DNA of 39,922 bases from JAEUIZ01 sp046155605. GTDB taxonomy: Bacteria; Planctomycetota; Phycisphaerae; Phycisphaerales; UBA1924. Shown here piece after piece: positions 16,889-25,468 of the stretch. The notes beneath the pieces are model-generated. The model saw nothing but the letters and a program-made list of their open reading frames with translations. It made no database searches and had not been told where the DNA came from. A program made the translations under genes and the position numbers. Each line of letters starts with the position of its first letter. Position 1 is the first letter of the stretch. The stretch lies in the NCBI GenBank assembly GCA_046155605.1, contig JBJXFQ010000140.1, positions 1 through 39,922 on the forward strand, read 5' to 3'.

Positions 16889-18439
16889 CTACGCATTCGG
16901 GAGCGTCGGCACATACCGCCGGATCGCCGCCAACACCGCTGCCCGGTCCTGGCTCGTGCGCACCGCCGAGAGGTCCGCGATCATCGCCGCCCCGATCGCC
17001 GGGCCGGGCACCTCCGCCGTCCAGCGCCGGATGCGCTCGTAGGGCGTCGGTGCCAGTTGCTCATGCGCGTGGCTCAGTTCCTCGTGCAGTTTCTCGCCCG
17101 GACGAATCCCCGTGATCGCCACCTCGATCGTCGGCAGTCCCGCGTCCGACACGCTCGCCTGTTCACCCCCGACGCGCGTGCCGAATCCATGCGCGCGTGC
17201 AAACCGCCGCGCCAGATCAAAGATCCCCACGGGCTCGCCCATGTCGAGCACATGCACCGCCGCCGGCCCTTCGCCGTCGATCGCCGCCGATTGCAGCACG
17301 AGCGCCGCCGCCTCCGGGATCGTCATGAAGTACCGCGTCATCTCGGGGTGGGTCACGGTCAGCGGCCCGCCCTCGGCGAGTTGCGCCGACCAGATCGTCA
17401 GCACGCTCGCCGACGAGCCCAGCACGTTTCCGAACCGCACCATGCTGAAGCGTGTTGCCCCTGCCGCGCCCGCCATCCGCCGCGACGCGCCGTCGAGCCA
17501 TTGCACATACAACTCCGCCAGCCGCTTCGTCGCGCCCATCACCGACGACGGATTCACCGCCTTGTCGGTCGAGACCATCACGAATCGCTCGACCCCCACC
17601 GCCACACTGGCATCCGCGATCGATTTCGTCCCGAACAGGTTGTTCGTCACCGCGTGCGCCGGATGGTCCTCCATCAGCGGCACATGCTTGTGCGCCGCGG
17701 CATGGAACACTACCTGCGGCGAGAGGTCCACCATGATCCGCAGCGTCTGCTCGGCATCCACCACGTCGTGCAAGACCGCGCGCCGGCGCACGCCCGCGAA
17801 CCGCCGCCCGATCTGCCGATCGATCTCGAACAGCGGATTCTCGGCCCGCTCGACGAGTTGCAACTCTGCCGGCCCGAACTCCGCCGCGATCCGCGCCAAC
17901 TCCGACCCGATCGAGCCGCCCGCGCCCGTGATCATCACGCGTTTGCCCGCCAGCAATCGTGCCAGCGCCTCGCGATCCGTGGCCGCCGGCGCGCGCCCGA
18001 TCAGCGTCGCCAGATCGAACCGCGTCGCCACGCTCACGCCCGCCGGCGACGCCAGCCCCACCGTGAACGGCGGCGCCTGCGTCAACAGGTCCGCCACCGG
18101 CGGGATGAATCGCTCCTGCAACCCAGCCTCGAGCACCGCTGTGCGCACAGCGACGATCGTCTCCGACATCGCCGCCGGCAGGCTCACCACCGCGTGCGAC
18201 AGGTGCTGCCTCTTTGCCACCCGCGCCAGATCGCCGATCCCGCCAAAGACCGGCAGCCCGCCGCCCGCTCGTTTCTGCGAGGGGTCTGTCAGCACGCACC
18301 CGAGCGGCTCGGGCGCGCCGGGGACCGTGGCAAGAAGGTCGCGGGCCGCGCGCACGGTCTCGGGAGTTCCGATAAGCACGATCCTGGCCCCCGCAAGGGG
18401 TGCCGGTGGGGTCGCCGGCGCGCGCGCAGCAGTGGCCAT
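16889..18439 (-). CDS. PglF/CapD-family nucleotide-sugar 4,6-dehydratase
   Basis: A 516-residue enzyme, probably a UDP-GlcNAc-type 4,6-dehydratase for surface polysaccharide or glycoprotein sugars. ATG 18439 has AAGGAG 5 nt upstream. Residues about 15-150 form a Rossmann-like domain (ARIVLIGTPETVRAARDLL). The SDR domain starts at TGAGGSIGSEL (171-181) and holds the PglF-type site STDKAVNPSSVMGATKR: T291-D292-K293, with Met301 in place of the usual SDR Tyr, and K305. GIRPGEKLHEEL near the C-terminus is also family-typical. Unlike classic PglF/CapD proteins of about 600 residues, it lacks the four N-terminal membrane helices, so it should be soluble. The next gene upstream on the same strand is the surface protein at 18554-21493. 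Confidence 0.92.
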   Translation of the reverse strand: MATAARAPATPPAPLAGARIVLIGTPETVRAARDLLATVPGAPEPLGCVLTDPSQKRAGGGLPVFGGIGDLARVAKRQHLSHAVVSLPAAMSETIVAVRTAVLEAGLQERFIPPVADLLTQAPPFTVGLASPAGVSVATRFDLATLIGRAPAATDREALARLLAGKRVMITGAGGSIGSELARIAAEFGPAELQLVERAENPLFEIDRQIGRRFAGVRRRAVLHDVVDAEQTLRIMVDLSPQVVFHAAAHKHVPLMEDHPAHAVTNNLFGTKSIADASVAVGVERFVMVSTDKAVNPSSVMGATKRLAELYVQWLDGASRRMAGAAGATRFSMVRFGNVLGSSASVLTIWSAQLAEGGPLTVTHPEMTRYFMTIPEAAALVLQSAAIDGEGPAAVHVLDMGEPVGIFDLARRFARAHGFGTRVGGEQASVSDAGLPTIEVAITGIRPGEKLHEELSHAHEQLAPTPYERIRRWTAEVPGPAIGAAMIADLSAVRTSQDRAAVLAAIRRYVPTLPNA

Positions 18440-18553
18440 GGAGGCTCCTTCGGTGCAGTTATCGGCACGCGAGGGAGGGGGGGTTGAGCGCCGACAACCC
18501 CATTCATCAGCCCTTCGCATGGCCACCGCCGATCGGGATCGGCAAGCCGTCGG

Positions 18554-21493
18554 CTACAGCATGATGAGCCGCACCGCTCCCGGCAGGTACGCCAGCGTCG
18601 AAGGCGACTGGCCCTGGAGCACATATTGCCCGACCAGCCCTGCCGTGTAGGTGAGGATCGCGAAGGTCTGGCCGCTGACCGGGACGTAGCCGCCCAGGTA
18701 CTGGGTGGTAAGGAGGCCGGCGATCTCGGTGGTGCCCAAGAGCACCTCGATCTGCCCGTAACTGCTCGCCGAGGCAATGCCGATGTTGGTCTGGCCTGCG
18801 CCGGTCTGTTTGAAGTTGCCCAGCGCGACGACGAAGTTTGCGCCCGGCATCACATCGAGGCGGCCGGAGTTGGTGAACGTGAAGCCCGCGATGCTGACGG
18901 CGAGATTCGCGCCGGTGCCGAGGAAGAGGCGTCCGGCGTTGCTGCGGAGCGCCAGCAGGCTGGTGAACGTGGCCGCCCCGGTGAGGCTGATGACCGTGGC
19001 ATTGCCCGCCGGGCCTGGGGCGATGGTGGTGACGGCACGGAACCCGAAGTCGATCGAACTGTTGCCCGTGGCCGTCCACCGTCCGCCGTTGAGCGTGAAC
19101 TCGCCGCTGCCGGTGAGTTGCGCGACCTGGCTGAACATCGAGAGCGTGCCTTGCGTGACGATGACCTGCCCGAGGTTGGAGAACACGAATCCGGTCTGGA
19201 TGCTGATGCTCGTGCCGGGGGTGATGTTGACGGAGAAGATGCCGCGGTTGATGAAGGCGGTTGGGGTTCCTTGCGAGGCATCGAGGATGCTTCCGTTGGG
19301 CATCCTGGCGTTGAAGGTGCCGAGGGTCGCCCCGACGGCATCGTTGATGAGTGTGCCGCCGTCGTCGAGGAAGATGCTTCCGCCGTTCCAGATGATGGTG
19401 CCGAGGTTGGTGAGAGTGCGCGCCAGGACGTGAGAGGCGGCGTTGCTGATCTCGAGGCGCTGACCCGCGGCGATCACGACCTGCCCGAGGCCGCCGATGC
19501 TCCCCACGAGCCACACAAGCCGGGCGGGGGGCTGCCCCGTGTCACTTGAGATCGTCAGCGTGTCGGTGCCCGTAATGACGCCCCCGGCGATCAGCGTCCC
19601 ACTGATTCGGAGCGGCTTGTCGGTGTTCAGCGTCGCGCCGTCGATCGTGAGGGTCCCAAAGACGCGTGAGGACACGCCGCCGGCGTTGGCACCGGTCTTG
19701 ACGATCGCCGGCCCCGTGGCGACGACTTGCACGCCAAAGGTGCTGGTGCCCAGGAGCGTCACGGTCCCGTTCTGAATGTGGACGCGCTTGCCCTGCGTTC
19801 CGGGGACGCCGGACGTGTTCACGCTGCTGGTCGTGAGGTCGGTGAAGTTGAAGCCGGGAGAGGCATTGCCCGAGAAGACGATCTCAGCGCCGGAGTTGAG
19901 CCGCAGGCGGTCGCTGATCGTGCCCTGGGTGTTGAACCACGGCGTGCCGCCCGTCACGGTGAGGGTGGCGAGCGCAGGTGCATCGGCGTTGTTGATGAAC
20001 TCGCAGTTGAACGCCATCGTCTGGCCGGACGGGATCGTCACGTTCATGGTTGCGTGGTTGCGCAGCCGGGAGCCGGCATTGCCATTGATCGCCGCACCCG
20101 GGGCCTTGGCCTCGAAGGTGCCGAAGTTGTTGATGATGCCCGAAGACTGGAGGAAAATCGTGCCCGCGCCCCAGACGACCGTTCCGCGGTTTTCCAGCGT
20201 GCGGGTGAGGTTGCGCGCCGCGCCGGTGAAGATCTGCAGTTTGCCAGTCGAGTAGACCTTGAGGAGCCCGGCGCCGGTGATATCGCCATCGTTCCAGACC
20301 ATTCGGGCCACGGGCTGACCCGGGGTGTTGAAGATCGACAACTCGCCCGCGCCGTTGATCGATCCGGAGTTGTAGACCAGTGTGCCGTAGACGATGAGTT
20401 TGTCGGCGTTGTTGAGCATGGCCCCAGAGATGGTGAACGTCCCAAAGATGCGGGGCGTGGTTCCCGCGGCGGTCGTGATCGATCCGAGCGTGGCGGTGGT
20501 GGGAGCGTTGAACGTCACAGCACCGTTGATTTGCTGGATGCCGCCCTTGAGCGTAACGATCCCGCCGCCGACGTACGAAGCGTTCTTGTGGACGAAGGTG
20601 TTGTTGCCGTTGGCGTTGTCAAAGTCGAGGAACGCGCCGGTGGAGACGCCGATGGTCTGGTTGTTCTCACCGATGTCCTCGATCGAGAGTTTGCCCTGGA
20701 CGACGAGGAGGCCGGTGGTGCCCGGCGTGGTGCGGTGATAGAAGGGCGCGCCGATCTCGATGGTGGAGCCTGCCACGGTGTTGACGACCATCGTCCCGAG
20801 GTTGAGGACGCTGGTGCCGACGGCACCGCCCTGCTCGCGGATGTAACTGTTGATCGCGGTGAGGTTGAACGATCCGCCGACCTCGTTTCGGATGATGCCG
20901 GTGCTGGCGAGGAAGATCGGATGAACGCCGGCCCAGTTGAGCGTGCCGAAGTTTTTGAGTGTGGTGCCGAGGAGGTGGTTGCCGCCGGTGGTGATGGTCA
21001 TCGCCTGCCCAACGGGGACCTCGACGCTCCCGCCAGCATCGGAGCCGAGGTTGCCGTCGGTCCAGAGCGCCCCGCCGTTGAGTTGGGTGAGAGTTCCGCC
21101 GGTGAACGTGCCCCCATCGAGGCGGAGTGGCGCGCCCGGCTCGAAGGTGCTGATTCCCGAGACCGCGAGCGCGCCCGTCCCATTGATCCTGATTGGCTTC
21201 TGCGAGAGCAGCGCGGCGATCGAACCGACGTTTGAGTTGACCAGAATCTCCGGGAATGCCGCCGTCAGAATCCGTGCCTCGTCCAGCACGCCGGGAACGA
21301 CGTTCCCGCTCCAGTTGTTGGCGTCGTTCCATTCGTTGGTTCCCGCGCCCCCGTCCCAGGTGATCACGGCGAGATGCTGCCTCGCTTCGAGCGCGTCACA
21401 CCCTTCCCATGCGTTCCGAGCGCCGCGCTCGCGCAGGCCGCCCGCCTCACGCACCAGCGACCGAGCCCGACGACGATCACGGACGATCTGCAT
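18554..21493 (-). CDS. Giant surface repeat protein with LEPR-like N-terminal motif
   Basis: A 979-residue exported protein. ATG 21493 has GAGGAG 7 nt upstream. The basic N-terminus (MQIVRDRRRARSLVREAGG) leads to DALEARQHLAVITWDGGAG, resembling the planctomycete LEPR-x-LL motif found at the start of many cell-surface proteins. Next is TNEWNDANNWSGNVVPG, the W...NW module also present in the 5559-8888 protein. The rest is a long run of beta-strand repeats rich in Gly, Thr, Asn and Val (for example FNAPTTATLGSITTAAG, LTNLGTIIWNGGSIFL), with blocks such as 'SSRVFGTLTIDGATLN' repeated with variation. The C-terminus is SPSTLAYLPGAVRLIML, with no membrane anchor. Probably a beta-helical adhesin or matrix protein; ligand unknown. 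Confidence 0.82.
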   Translation of the reverse strand: MQIVRDRRRARSLVREAGGLRERGARNAWEGCDALEARQHLAVITWDGGAGTNEWNDANNWSGNVVPGVLDEARILTAAFPEILVNSNVGSIAALLSQKPIRINGTGALAVSGISTFEPGAPLRLDGGTFTGGTLTQLNGGALWTDGNLGSDAGGSVEVPVGQAMTITTGGNHLLGTTLKNFGTLNWAGVHPIFLASTGIIRNEVGGSFNLTAINSYIREQGGAVGTSVLNLGTMVVNTVAGSTIEIGAPFYHRTTPGTTGLLVVQGKLSIEDIGENNQTIGVSTGAFLDFDNANGNNTFVHKNASYVGGGIVTLKGGIQQINGAVTFNAPTTATLGSITTAAGTTPRIFGTFTISGAMLNNADKLIVYGTLVYNSGSINGAGELSIFNTPGQPVARMVWNDGDITGAGLLKVYSTGKLQIFTGAARNLTRTLENRGTVVWGAGTIFLQSSGIINNFGTFEAKAPGAAINGNAGSRLRNHATMNVTIPSGQTMAFNCEFINNADAPALATLTVTGGTPWFNTQGTISDRLRLNSGAEIVFSGNASPGFNFTDLTTSSVNTSGVPGTQGKRVHIQNGTVTLLGTSTFGVQVVATGPAIVKTGANAGGVSSRVFGTLTIDGATLNTDKPLRISGTLIAGGVITGTDTLTISSDTGQPPARLVWLVGSIGGLGQVVIAAGQRLEISNAASHVLARTLTNLGTIIWNGGSIFLDDGGTLINDAVGATLGTFNARMPNGSILDASQGTPTAFINRGIFSVNITPGTSISIQTGFVFSNLGQVIVTQGTLSMFSQVAQLTGSGEFTLNGGRWTATGNSSIDFGFRAVTTIAPGPAGNATVISLTGAATFTSLLALRSNAGRLFLGTGANLAVSIAGFTFTNSGRLDVMPGANFVVALGNFKQTGAGQTNIGIASASSYGQIEVLLGTTEIAGLLTTQYLGGYVPVSGQTFAILTYTAGLVGQYVLQGQSPSTLAYLPGAVRLIML

Positions 21494-21680
21494 GGAACAA
21501 CTCCTCGAAAGTGGCGATGGGAAGGAACGCATCCCTCATGAAGCGTGGCGACGCCGTTGGCTATCACCCGCAAACTTTAGTCGCGCGATGTGCCAGCCAT
21601 GGTGATCCGCGACCGCCCCGAACACCTGCCCGATCTGCGGTGTAGCATCACAAACGCGTTCTGCCACGAATCGTGCCCCT

Positions 21681-21728
21681 GGCGGAGGCTATCGCGAACC
21701 AGCGGCGACTCGCTGACGAGCCTCCGCC
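21681..21728. repeat. Inverted repeat in the gap downstream of tRNA-Ser
   Basis: GGCGGAGGCT (21681-21690) and AGCCTCCGCC (21719-21728) form a perfect 10-bp stem around a 28-nt loop. It lies about 60 nt past the 3' end of the tRNA and could help end its transcript, though there is no U-tract. The remainder of 21494-21786 shows no coding sequence I can support. Confidence 0.4.
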
Positions 21729-21786
21729 GCCAGATCGCTCGCTGATCAAAGCGTCAGACCCCGTTCGAGGGAGCCTCACGCGGAAG

Positions 21787-21873
21787 CGGAGAGGGGGAGA
21801 TTCGAACTCCCGATAGAGTTGCCCCTATACAGCATTTCCAGTGCTGCTCCTTCAGCCACTCGGACACCTCTCC
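21787..21873 (-). tRNA. tRNA-Ser, anticodon GGA
   Basis: An 87-nt class II tRNA on the minus strand. The 7-bp acceptor stem is GGAGAGG (21873-21867) with CCTCTCC (21794-21788), and the discriminator is G at 21787. The anticodon stem CAGCA/TGCTG encloses loop CTGGAAA, so the anticodon is GGA (21839-21837), reading UCC and UCU. A long variable arm follows (TATAGGGGCAACTCTAT region), as expected for Ser, and the T-arm is GGGAG-TTCGAAT-CTCCC. CCA is not encoded. Confidence 0.97.
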
Positions 21874-21886
21874 GACAGCGGCCAGT

Positions 21887-22627
21887 TTAGGCGCTCCGCC
21901 CCGAAGCACTCACGGCTTCGGCCCTCGGCGCCGCCCCGGCCCGCCGCAACACCACCCCTGCCGCGATCGCCCCGAGTGCCGCACCCACCACCACGTCGCT
22001 CGGATAGTGCGCGCCGGTCAGAACGCGGCAGACCCCGACTACTCCCGCTAGCACCAGCACAAGGGTCCGCAGCCGCGGGTACATCCAGGCTAGGAATAGG
22101 CTGAACGCCACGGCGTACGTCGTGTGGCTCGACGGCATCGACCAGATCTCGGATGCGCCCTTGGCCCAGAACTCCCACGCGTGCATCATCCCGCGGCTGG
22201 TCGGATAGGTCCCCAGCGGCCCAAGAAAGTGCCACGGGTCGTCGAGTTTGGGCCGCGGACGCCCCACCAGCAGTTTCGCGGGATAGACCAGCGCCGCCGC
22301 GGCCAGCATCACCGGCACGAGCACGCGCAATCGCTCACGTCGGACGAGATCCTGGAGCCAGATGACCAGCGCGATGAGCAAGATGGCCGTGAACTGCCCG
22401 TATTGCTGGATGGCTTCGAGTTCACGCTTGATGTCGCCGCCAAAACTGGCCCACACGCGGGCGGCCCGACGGACCACGAACTCATCGATTGGCAGCACGA
22501 TCGCCGTCGCCACCGCGCCGATCAGCAGCGGCCGCGCCCAAGCACGGCGTCGCTCATCGCCCGACCATCGCCACACCCGCGGCAGCGACAGGGCCGTCGC
22601 GCCGACGTGCAGCCACCGGATCGGCAT
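21887..22627 (-). CDS. PAP2-family membrane phosphatase
   Basis: A 246-residue integral membrane protein of the type 2 phosphatidic-acid phosphatase family, which dephosphorylates lipid phosphates such as phosphatidate or undecaprenyl diphosphate on the outer face of the membrane. The three motifs are present: KLLVGRPRP (1), MPSSHTTYA (2) and CRVLTGAHYPSDV (3), with Cys before the Arg where Ser is usual and the catalytic His and Asp intact. About five or six membrane helices. ATG 22627 is chosen; upstream TTG codons at 22675 and 22699 would make the gene overlap the divergent GT39 gene. No clear ribosome site was seen. Its place back-to-back with a GT39 glycosyltransferase suggests envelope lipid-linked sugar metabolism, which is inference. 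Confidence 0.88.
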   Translation of the reverse strand: MPIRWLHVGATALSLPRVWRWSGDERRRAWARPLLIGAVATAIVLPIDEFVVRRAARVWASFGGDIKRELEAIQQYGQFTAILLIALVIWLQDLVRRERLRVLVPVMLAAAALVYPAKLLVGRPRPKLDDPWHFLGPLGTYPTSRGMMHAWEFWAKGASEIWSMPSSHTTYAVAFSLFLAWMYPRLRTLVLVLAGVVGVCRVLTGAHYPSDVVVGAALGAIAAGVVLRRAGAAPRAEAVSASGRSA

Positions 22628-22655
22628 CGGTAGCGACAGGTTATAGTCGCGTGCC

Positions 22656-24557
22656 GTGCGGACCTCGGCTGCCAACCTGTTCCATGCCGATCCCGCCAAC
22701 GCCGGCTCCCGTCCGTGGCACGCGGGGCAGGGCCGACACGGGCTCCTGCTCCTGGCCTTGTGCCTTGTAGTCTACCTGCCCGGGCTCGCCTCGCTGCCCG
22801 CCGTCGATCGCGACGAGTCTCGCTTCGCGCAGGCCAGCCGGCAGATGTTCGAGTCGGTCGCCCTCCCGGCGTCGCAGCGCGAGCCGGCTTTGCACGGAGG
22901 CGGCGTCGTCATTCCGCGTGTGCAAGGCAAGGATCGCCTCAACAAGCCGCCGCTCATCTACTGGCTGCAATCGGCGAGTGCCGCGGCCTTCACCGCCGGC
23001 GACCCGCTCCGAGACGCCATCTGGATGTACCGTGTCCCGTCGGTCATCGCGGCGATCGTCGCGGTGCTGGCGACGTGGCGACTCGGCGTCTCGATGCTCG
23101 GCCCACGCGTCGGCGCGCTCGCCGCGGCCATGCTCGCCGTCTGCCCCGTCGTGGCGTGGGAGGCGCACCAGGCACGGGCCGACATGGTGCTGCTCGCGTG
23201 CACCACGTCGGCGATGTGGGCGCTGTGGGAGTTGACGAACCACGCGCGTGCTACGAGCCCGGAGCCTGTTACGAGCCCGGAGCGTGAGCGGCGGGCTCTT
23301 GGCTCGCCCCGTGCTTCTCGCTCACATCTCTCGCTCGCGCTCGCCTTCTGGCTCGCCGTCGCTCTGGGCATCATGACTAAAGGCCCCATCACGCCGATGA
23401 TCGGGGCACTCACCGTCGTCGGCATGAGCGTCTGTACCCGCCGCTGGCGGTGGATGCTCGATCTTCGTCCGCTGCTCGGGTTGGTCGTTGTCGCTGCGGT
23501 GGTTGGGCCGTGGGTTTACGCGGTCGGCGAGCGCGTGGGCTGGCCGATCTACCTCCGCCTCATCACCGACGAAACGCTCGGCCGCAGCGTGTCGGCAAAG
23601 GAAGGCCACTGGGGTCCGCCGGGTTATCATCTCGCGCTGCTCGTCGTGCTGTTCTGGCCGGGCTCGCTGCTGACGGGCTGGGCCGTCGTCCGTGCGTGGA
23701 AGGAAGTGCGGATGAGCCTTGCGCGGAAGCAAGTCGGCACGAGCCTCGCGCATCAGCAAGAGGACGAGTCGCCCGACGCCTCGATGCCTCCGCACACACC
23801 GAGGTTGCATGAGTTGCCGTCGCCAAGCCATCGGAACGCGCTCCTCTTCTGCCTCGCGTGGGCGCTCCCCGCGTGGATCATTTTCGAGATCGTCGGCACG
23901 AAACTGCCGCACTACACGATGCCGCTCTATCCGGCGCTGGCGTTGCTCTCGGCGCGTCTGACGCTGGCACCCGAAGCTGCCGCCATGCCCAGACTCGCAC
24001 GCGCGGGCCTGTGGCTGTGGTTCATCGCGGGACTCTCGCTCGCGCTCGCGCCGCTCGCGTTCGCGCTCGCACTCTTGCCGCCGGGGAGTGACTCGCTTGG
24101 AATCATCGCGCCGGGCATGATCACACTCTTGATTGGCTTGCTGCTGATCGATCGACCGCTGTCGGCTGGCCGGATCGGTGCGGCGCAGCAGGGGGCCGTC
24201 ACGCTCATGGGCTGTTGGCTGATCTGGTTGTTCTCGACGCTACCGCAACTCGACGCGCTCTGGACAACGCGCGGCATCGCTCGCGCGGTCGGGCAACCCC
24301 TGCCGCCCCTGGCCACCTGCGGCTACGACGAGGACAGCCTCGCCTTTTTCGCGCGCGGGCGGCTCGAGCGCATCGACCCATCCGCGGGGGCCATGTGGCT
24401 AACAAGCCACCCCAGCGGCGTGCTCATCGCGCCGGCAGAGTCGCCGATCGAGGCGGCGCGGCTCCTGGATCGCGTTCACGGCTTCAATTACAGCAAGGGG
24501 CGGTGGGTTGACCTGGGCCTCTACATAGCCGAGCCGCGCGCGGGCACCCCTCCATGA
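22656..24557 (+). CDS. GT39/ArnT-like membrane glycosyltransferase
   Basis: A 633-residue polytopic enzyme that should move a sugar from a polyprenyl-phosphate donor to a lipid or protein acceptor on the outer side of the inner membrane. Family signatures are PAVDRDESRFAQASRQM, with the acidic D-x-D/E pair in the first external loop, DRLNKPPLIYWLQ, and HQARADMVLLACTT. About 11-12 helices. GTG 22656 is the first start. Two hydrophilic loops carry repeat-derived sequence: TSPEPVTSPERERRALGSP (coding 23252-23325) and MSLARKQVGTSLAHQQEDES (coding 23715-23761). Both keep the frame open. Its stop overlaps the truB start by ATGA (24554-24557). Confidence 0.9.
   Translation: MRTSAANLFHADPANAGSRPWHAGQGRHGLLLLALCLVVYLPGLASLPAVDRDESRFAQASRQMFESVALPASQREPALHGGGVVIPRVQGKDRLNKPPLIYWLQSASAAAFTAGDPLRDAIWMYRVPSVIAAIVAVLATWRLGVSMLGPRVGALAAAMLAVCPVVAWEAHQARADMVLLACTTSAMWALWELTNHARATSPEPVTSPERERRALGSPRASRSHLSLALAFWLAVALGIMTKGPITPMIGALTVVGMSVCTRRWRWMLDLRPLLGLVVVAAVVGPWVYAVGERVGWPIYLRLITDETLGRSVSAKEGHWGPPGYHLALLVVLFWPGSLLTGWAVVRAWKEVRMSLARKQVGTSLAHQQEDESPDASMPPHTPRLHELPSPSHRNALLFCLAWALPAWIIFEIVGTKLPHYTMPLYPALALLSARLTLAPEAAAMPRLARAGLWLWFIAGLSLALAPLAFALALLPPGSDSLGIIAPGMITLLIGLLLIDRPLSAGRIGAAQQGAVTLMGCWLIWLFSTLPQLDALWTTRGIARAVGQPLPPLATCGYDEDSLAFFARGRLERIDPSAGAMWLTSHPSGVLIAPAESPIEAARLLDRVHGFNYSKGRWVDLGLYIAEPRAGTPP
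23252..23325 (+). repeat. Repeat-like insert within the GT39 coding region
   Basis: TACGAGCCCGGAGC occurs at 23252-23265 and again at 23270-23283 (period 18). It is followed by an inverted pair GTGAGCG (23284-23290) and CGCTCAC (23319-23325). The pattern recalls short intergenic repeats of planctomycetes but is in frame here, between two membrane helices. Confidence 0.55.
23715..23761 (+). repeat. Second repeat-like insert within the GT39 coding region
   Basis: GAGCCTTGCGCGGAAGCAAG (23715-23734) and GAGCCTCGCGCATCAGCAAG (23742-23761) match at 16 of 20 positions with a period of 27 nt. They encode SLARKQ and SLAHQQ in a hydrophilic loop. Confidence 0.5.
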
Positions 24558-25267
24558 CCCAGCCGCCTCCCAGCTCAACTCCCTGCGGCCTCCTCATCAT
24601 CGACAAGCCCGAGGGCATCACCTCGATGGGTGTCTGCAGGCGCGTCCGCGGCGCGCTCGTCGCCGGCGGCGCGCCCAAGCGCGTCAAAGTCGGACACGGC
24701 GGCACCCTCGATCCCCTCGCCACGGGCGTCCTTGTCATCCTCGTCGGCAAGGCCACACGCCTCTGCGACCAGATCATGGCCGGGCAGAAACGTTACCTCG
24801 CGGAGGTCGATCTCTCGCGCACCTCGACCACCGATGACCGCGAGGGCGAGCAGCATGAGGTCTGCTGTTTGCGCGCGCCCACGATCGAAGAGGTGCGCGC
24901 TGCCTGCGCCCGCTTCGTCGGCGAGATCATGCAGGCCCCGCCCGCCTATTCCGCGATCAAAGTTGAAGGCCAGCGCGCCTACCGCCTCGCGCGCGCCGGC
25001 GCGCCCCCGGTCCTCCCGCCCCGTCCCGTCCGCATCGATTCGATCGACGTGCTCGGCTACGAATGGCCCCTCGCCACGCTCGACATCCTCTGCGGCAAGG
25101 GAACTTATATCCGTAGCCTCGCCCGCGACCTGGGCGGCTCGCTCACGGGCGGCGGGATGCTCCACTCGCTCCGACGCACTCGCGTCGGAAAGTTCACCAT
25201 TGACGACGCCGTGCCGCTCTCCAGCGTCGCTTCCCGGCTGCGCGGGGATGAGCTTCGGCCCGTTTGA
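24554..25267 (+). CDS. truB: tRNA pseudouridine(55) synthase TruB
   Basis: A 237-residue cytoplasmic enzyme that isomerises U55 to pseudouridine in the T-loop of tRNAs. LLIIDKPEGITSMGVCRRVR opens the catalytic domain, and D53 in GHGGTLDPLATGVLVILVG is the catalytic aspartate. DRLNK-like binding segments follow: APPAYSAIKVEGQRAY (seen as PAYSAIKVEGQRAYRLAR) and CGKGTYIRSLARDLG. At 237 residues it is shorter than E. coli TruB (314) and has no C-terminal PUA-like domain. ATG 24554 overlaps the GT39 stop by ATGA, so translation may be coupled. Confidence 0.95.
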   Translation: MTQPPPSSTPCGLLIIDKPEGITSMGVCRRVRGALVAGGAPKRVKVGHGGTLDPLATGVLVILVGKATRLCDQIMAGQKRYLAEVDLSRTSTTDDREGEQHEVCCLRAPTIEEVRAACARFVGEIMQAPPAYSAIKVEGQRAYRLARAGAPPVLPPRPVRIDSIDVLGYEWPLATLDILCGKGTYIRSLARDLGGSLTGGGMLHSLRRTRVGKFTIDDAVPLSSVASRLRGDELRPV

Positions 25268-25317
25268 CCCTGCCCCTCGTGCGCACGCCGTCGCGCAACC
25301 GACTGCCAGTCAAGCAC

Positions 25318-25346
25318 TTGCGGCCGGCTCAAGAAAATGTGATAAT
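25318..25346 (+). promoter_or_regulatory. Sigma-70-like promoter for the secreted protein at 25469
   Basis: TTGCGG (25318-25323) and GATAAT (25341-25346) are 17 nt apart, with an extended-type TG just before the -10 (TGTGATAAT). The start codon lies about 120 nt downstream, leaving a leader of roughly 110 nt. This is the clearest sigma-70 match I found. Confidence 0.55.
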
Positions 25347-25468
25347 GGATGGCAACCTGTCCATGGCCATGTACGGATCGACATGGTTCTGTTTTCTTAT
25401 ATCCGCGCGACCGACCGACGCCGTGTCTCGCGCCAGGCCATTCGCGCCGTTCTGAAGAGGAGTGCATC

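Noticed and set aside
18480..18543. Short hairpins (GGGGTTG/CAACCCC at 18480-18501 and GCCGATC/GATCGGC at 18528-18543) as a terminator between the surface protein and dehydratase genes
   Set aside because: The stems are short, one has a 2-nt loop, and no U-tract follows; chance pairing in GC-rich sequence is likely.
23230..23770. CRISPR-like array from the short repeats in the GT39 gene
   Set aside because: Only two units each, no regular spacers, and the frame stays open through them. No cas genes are present.
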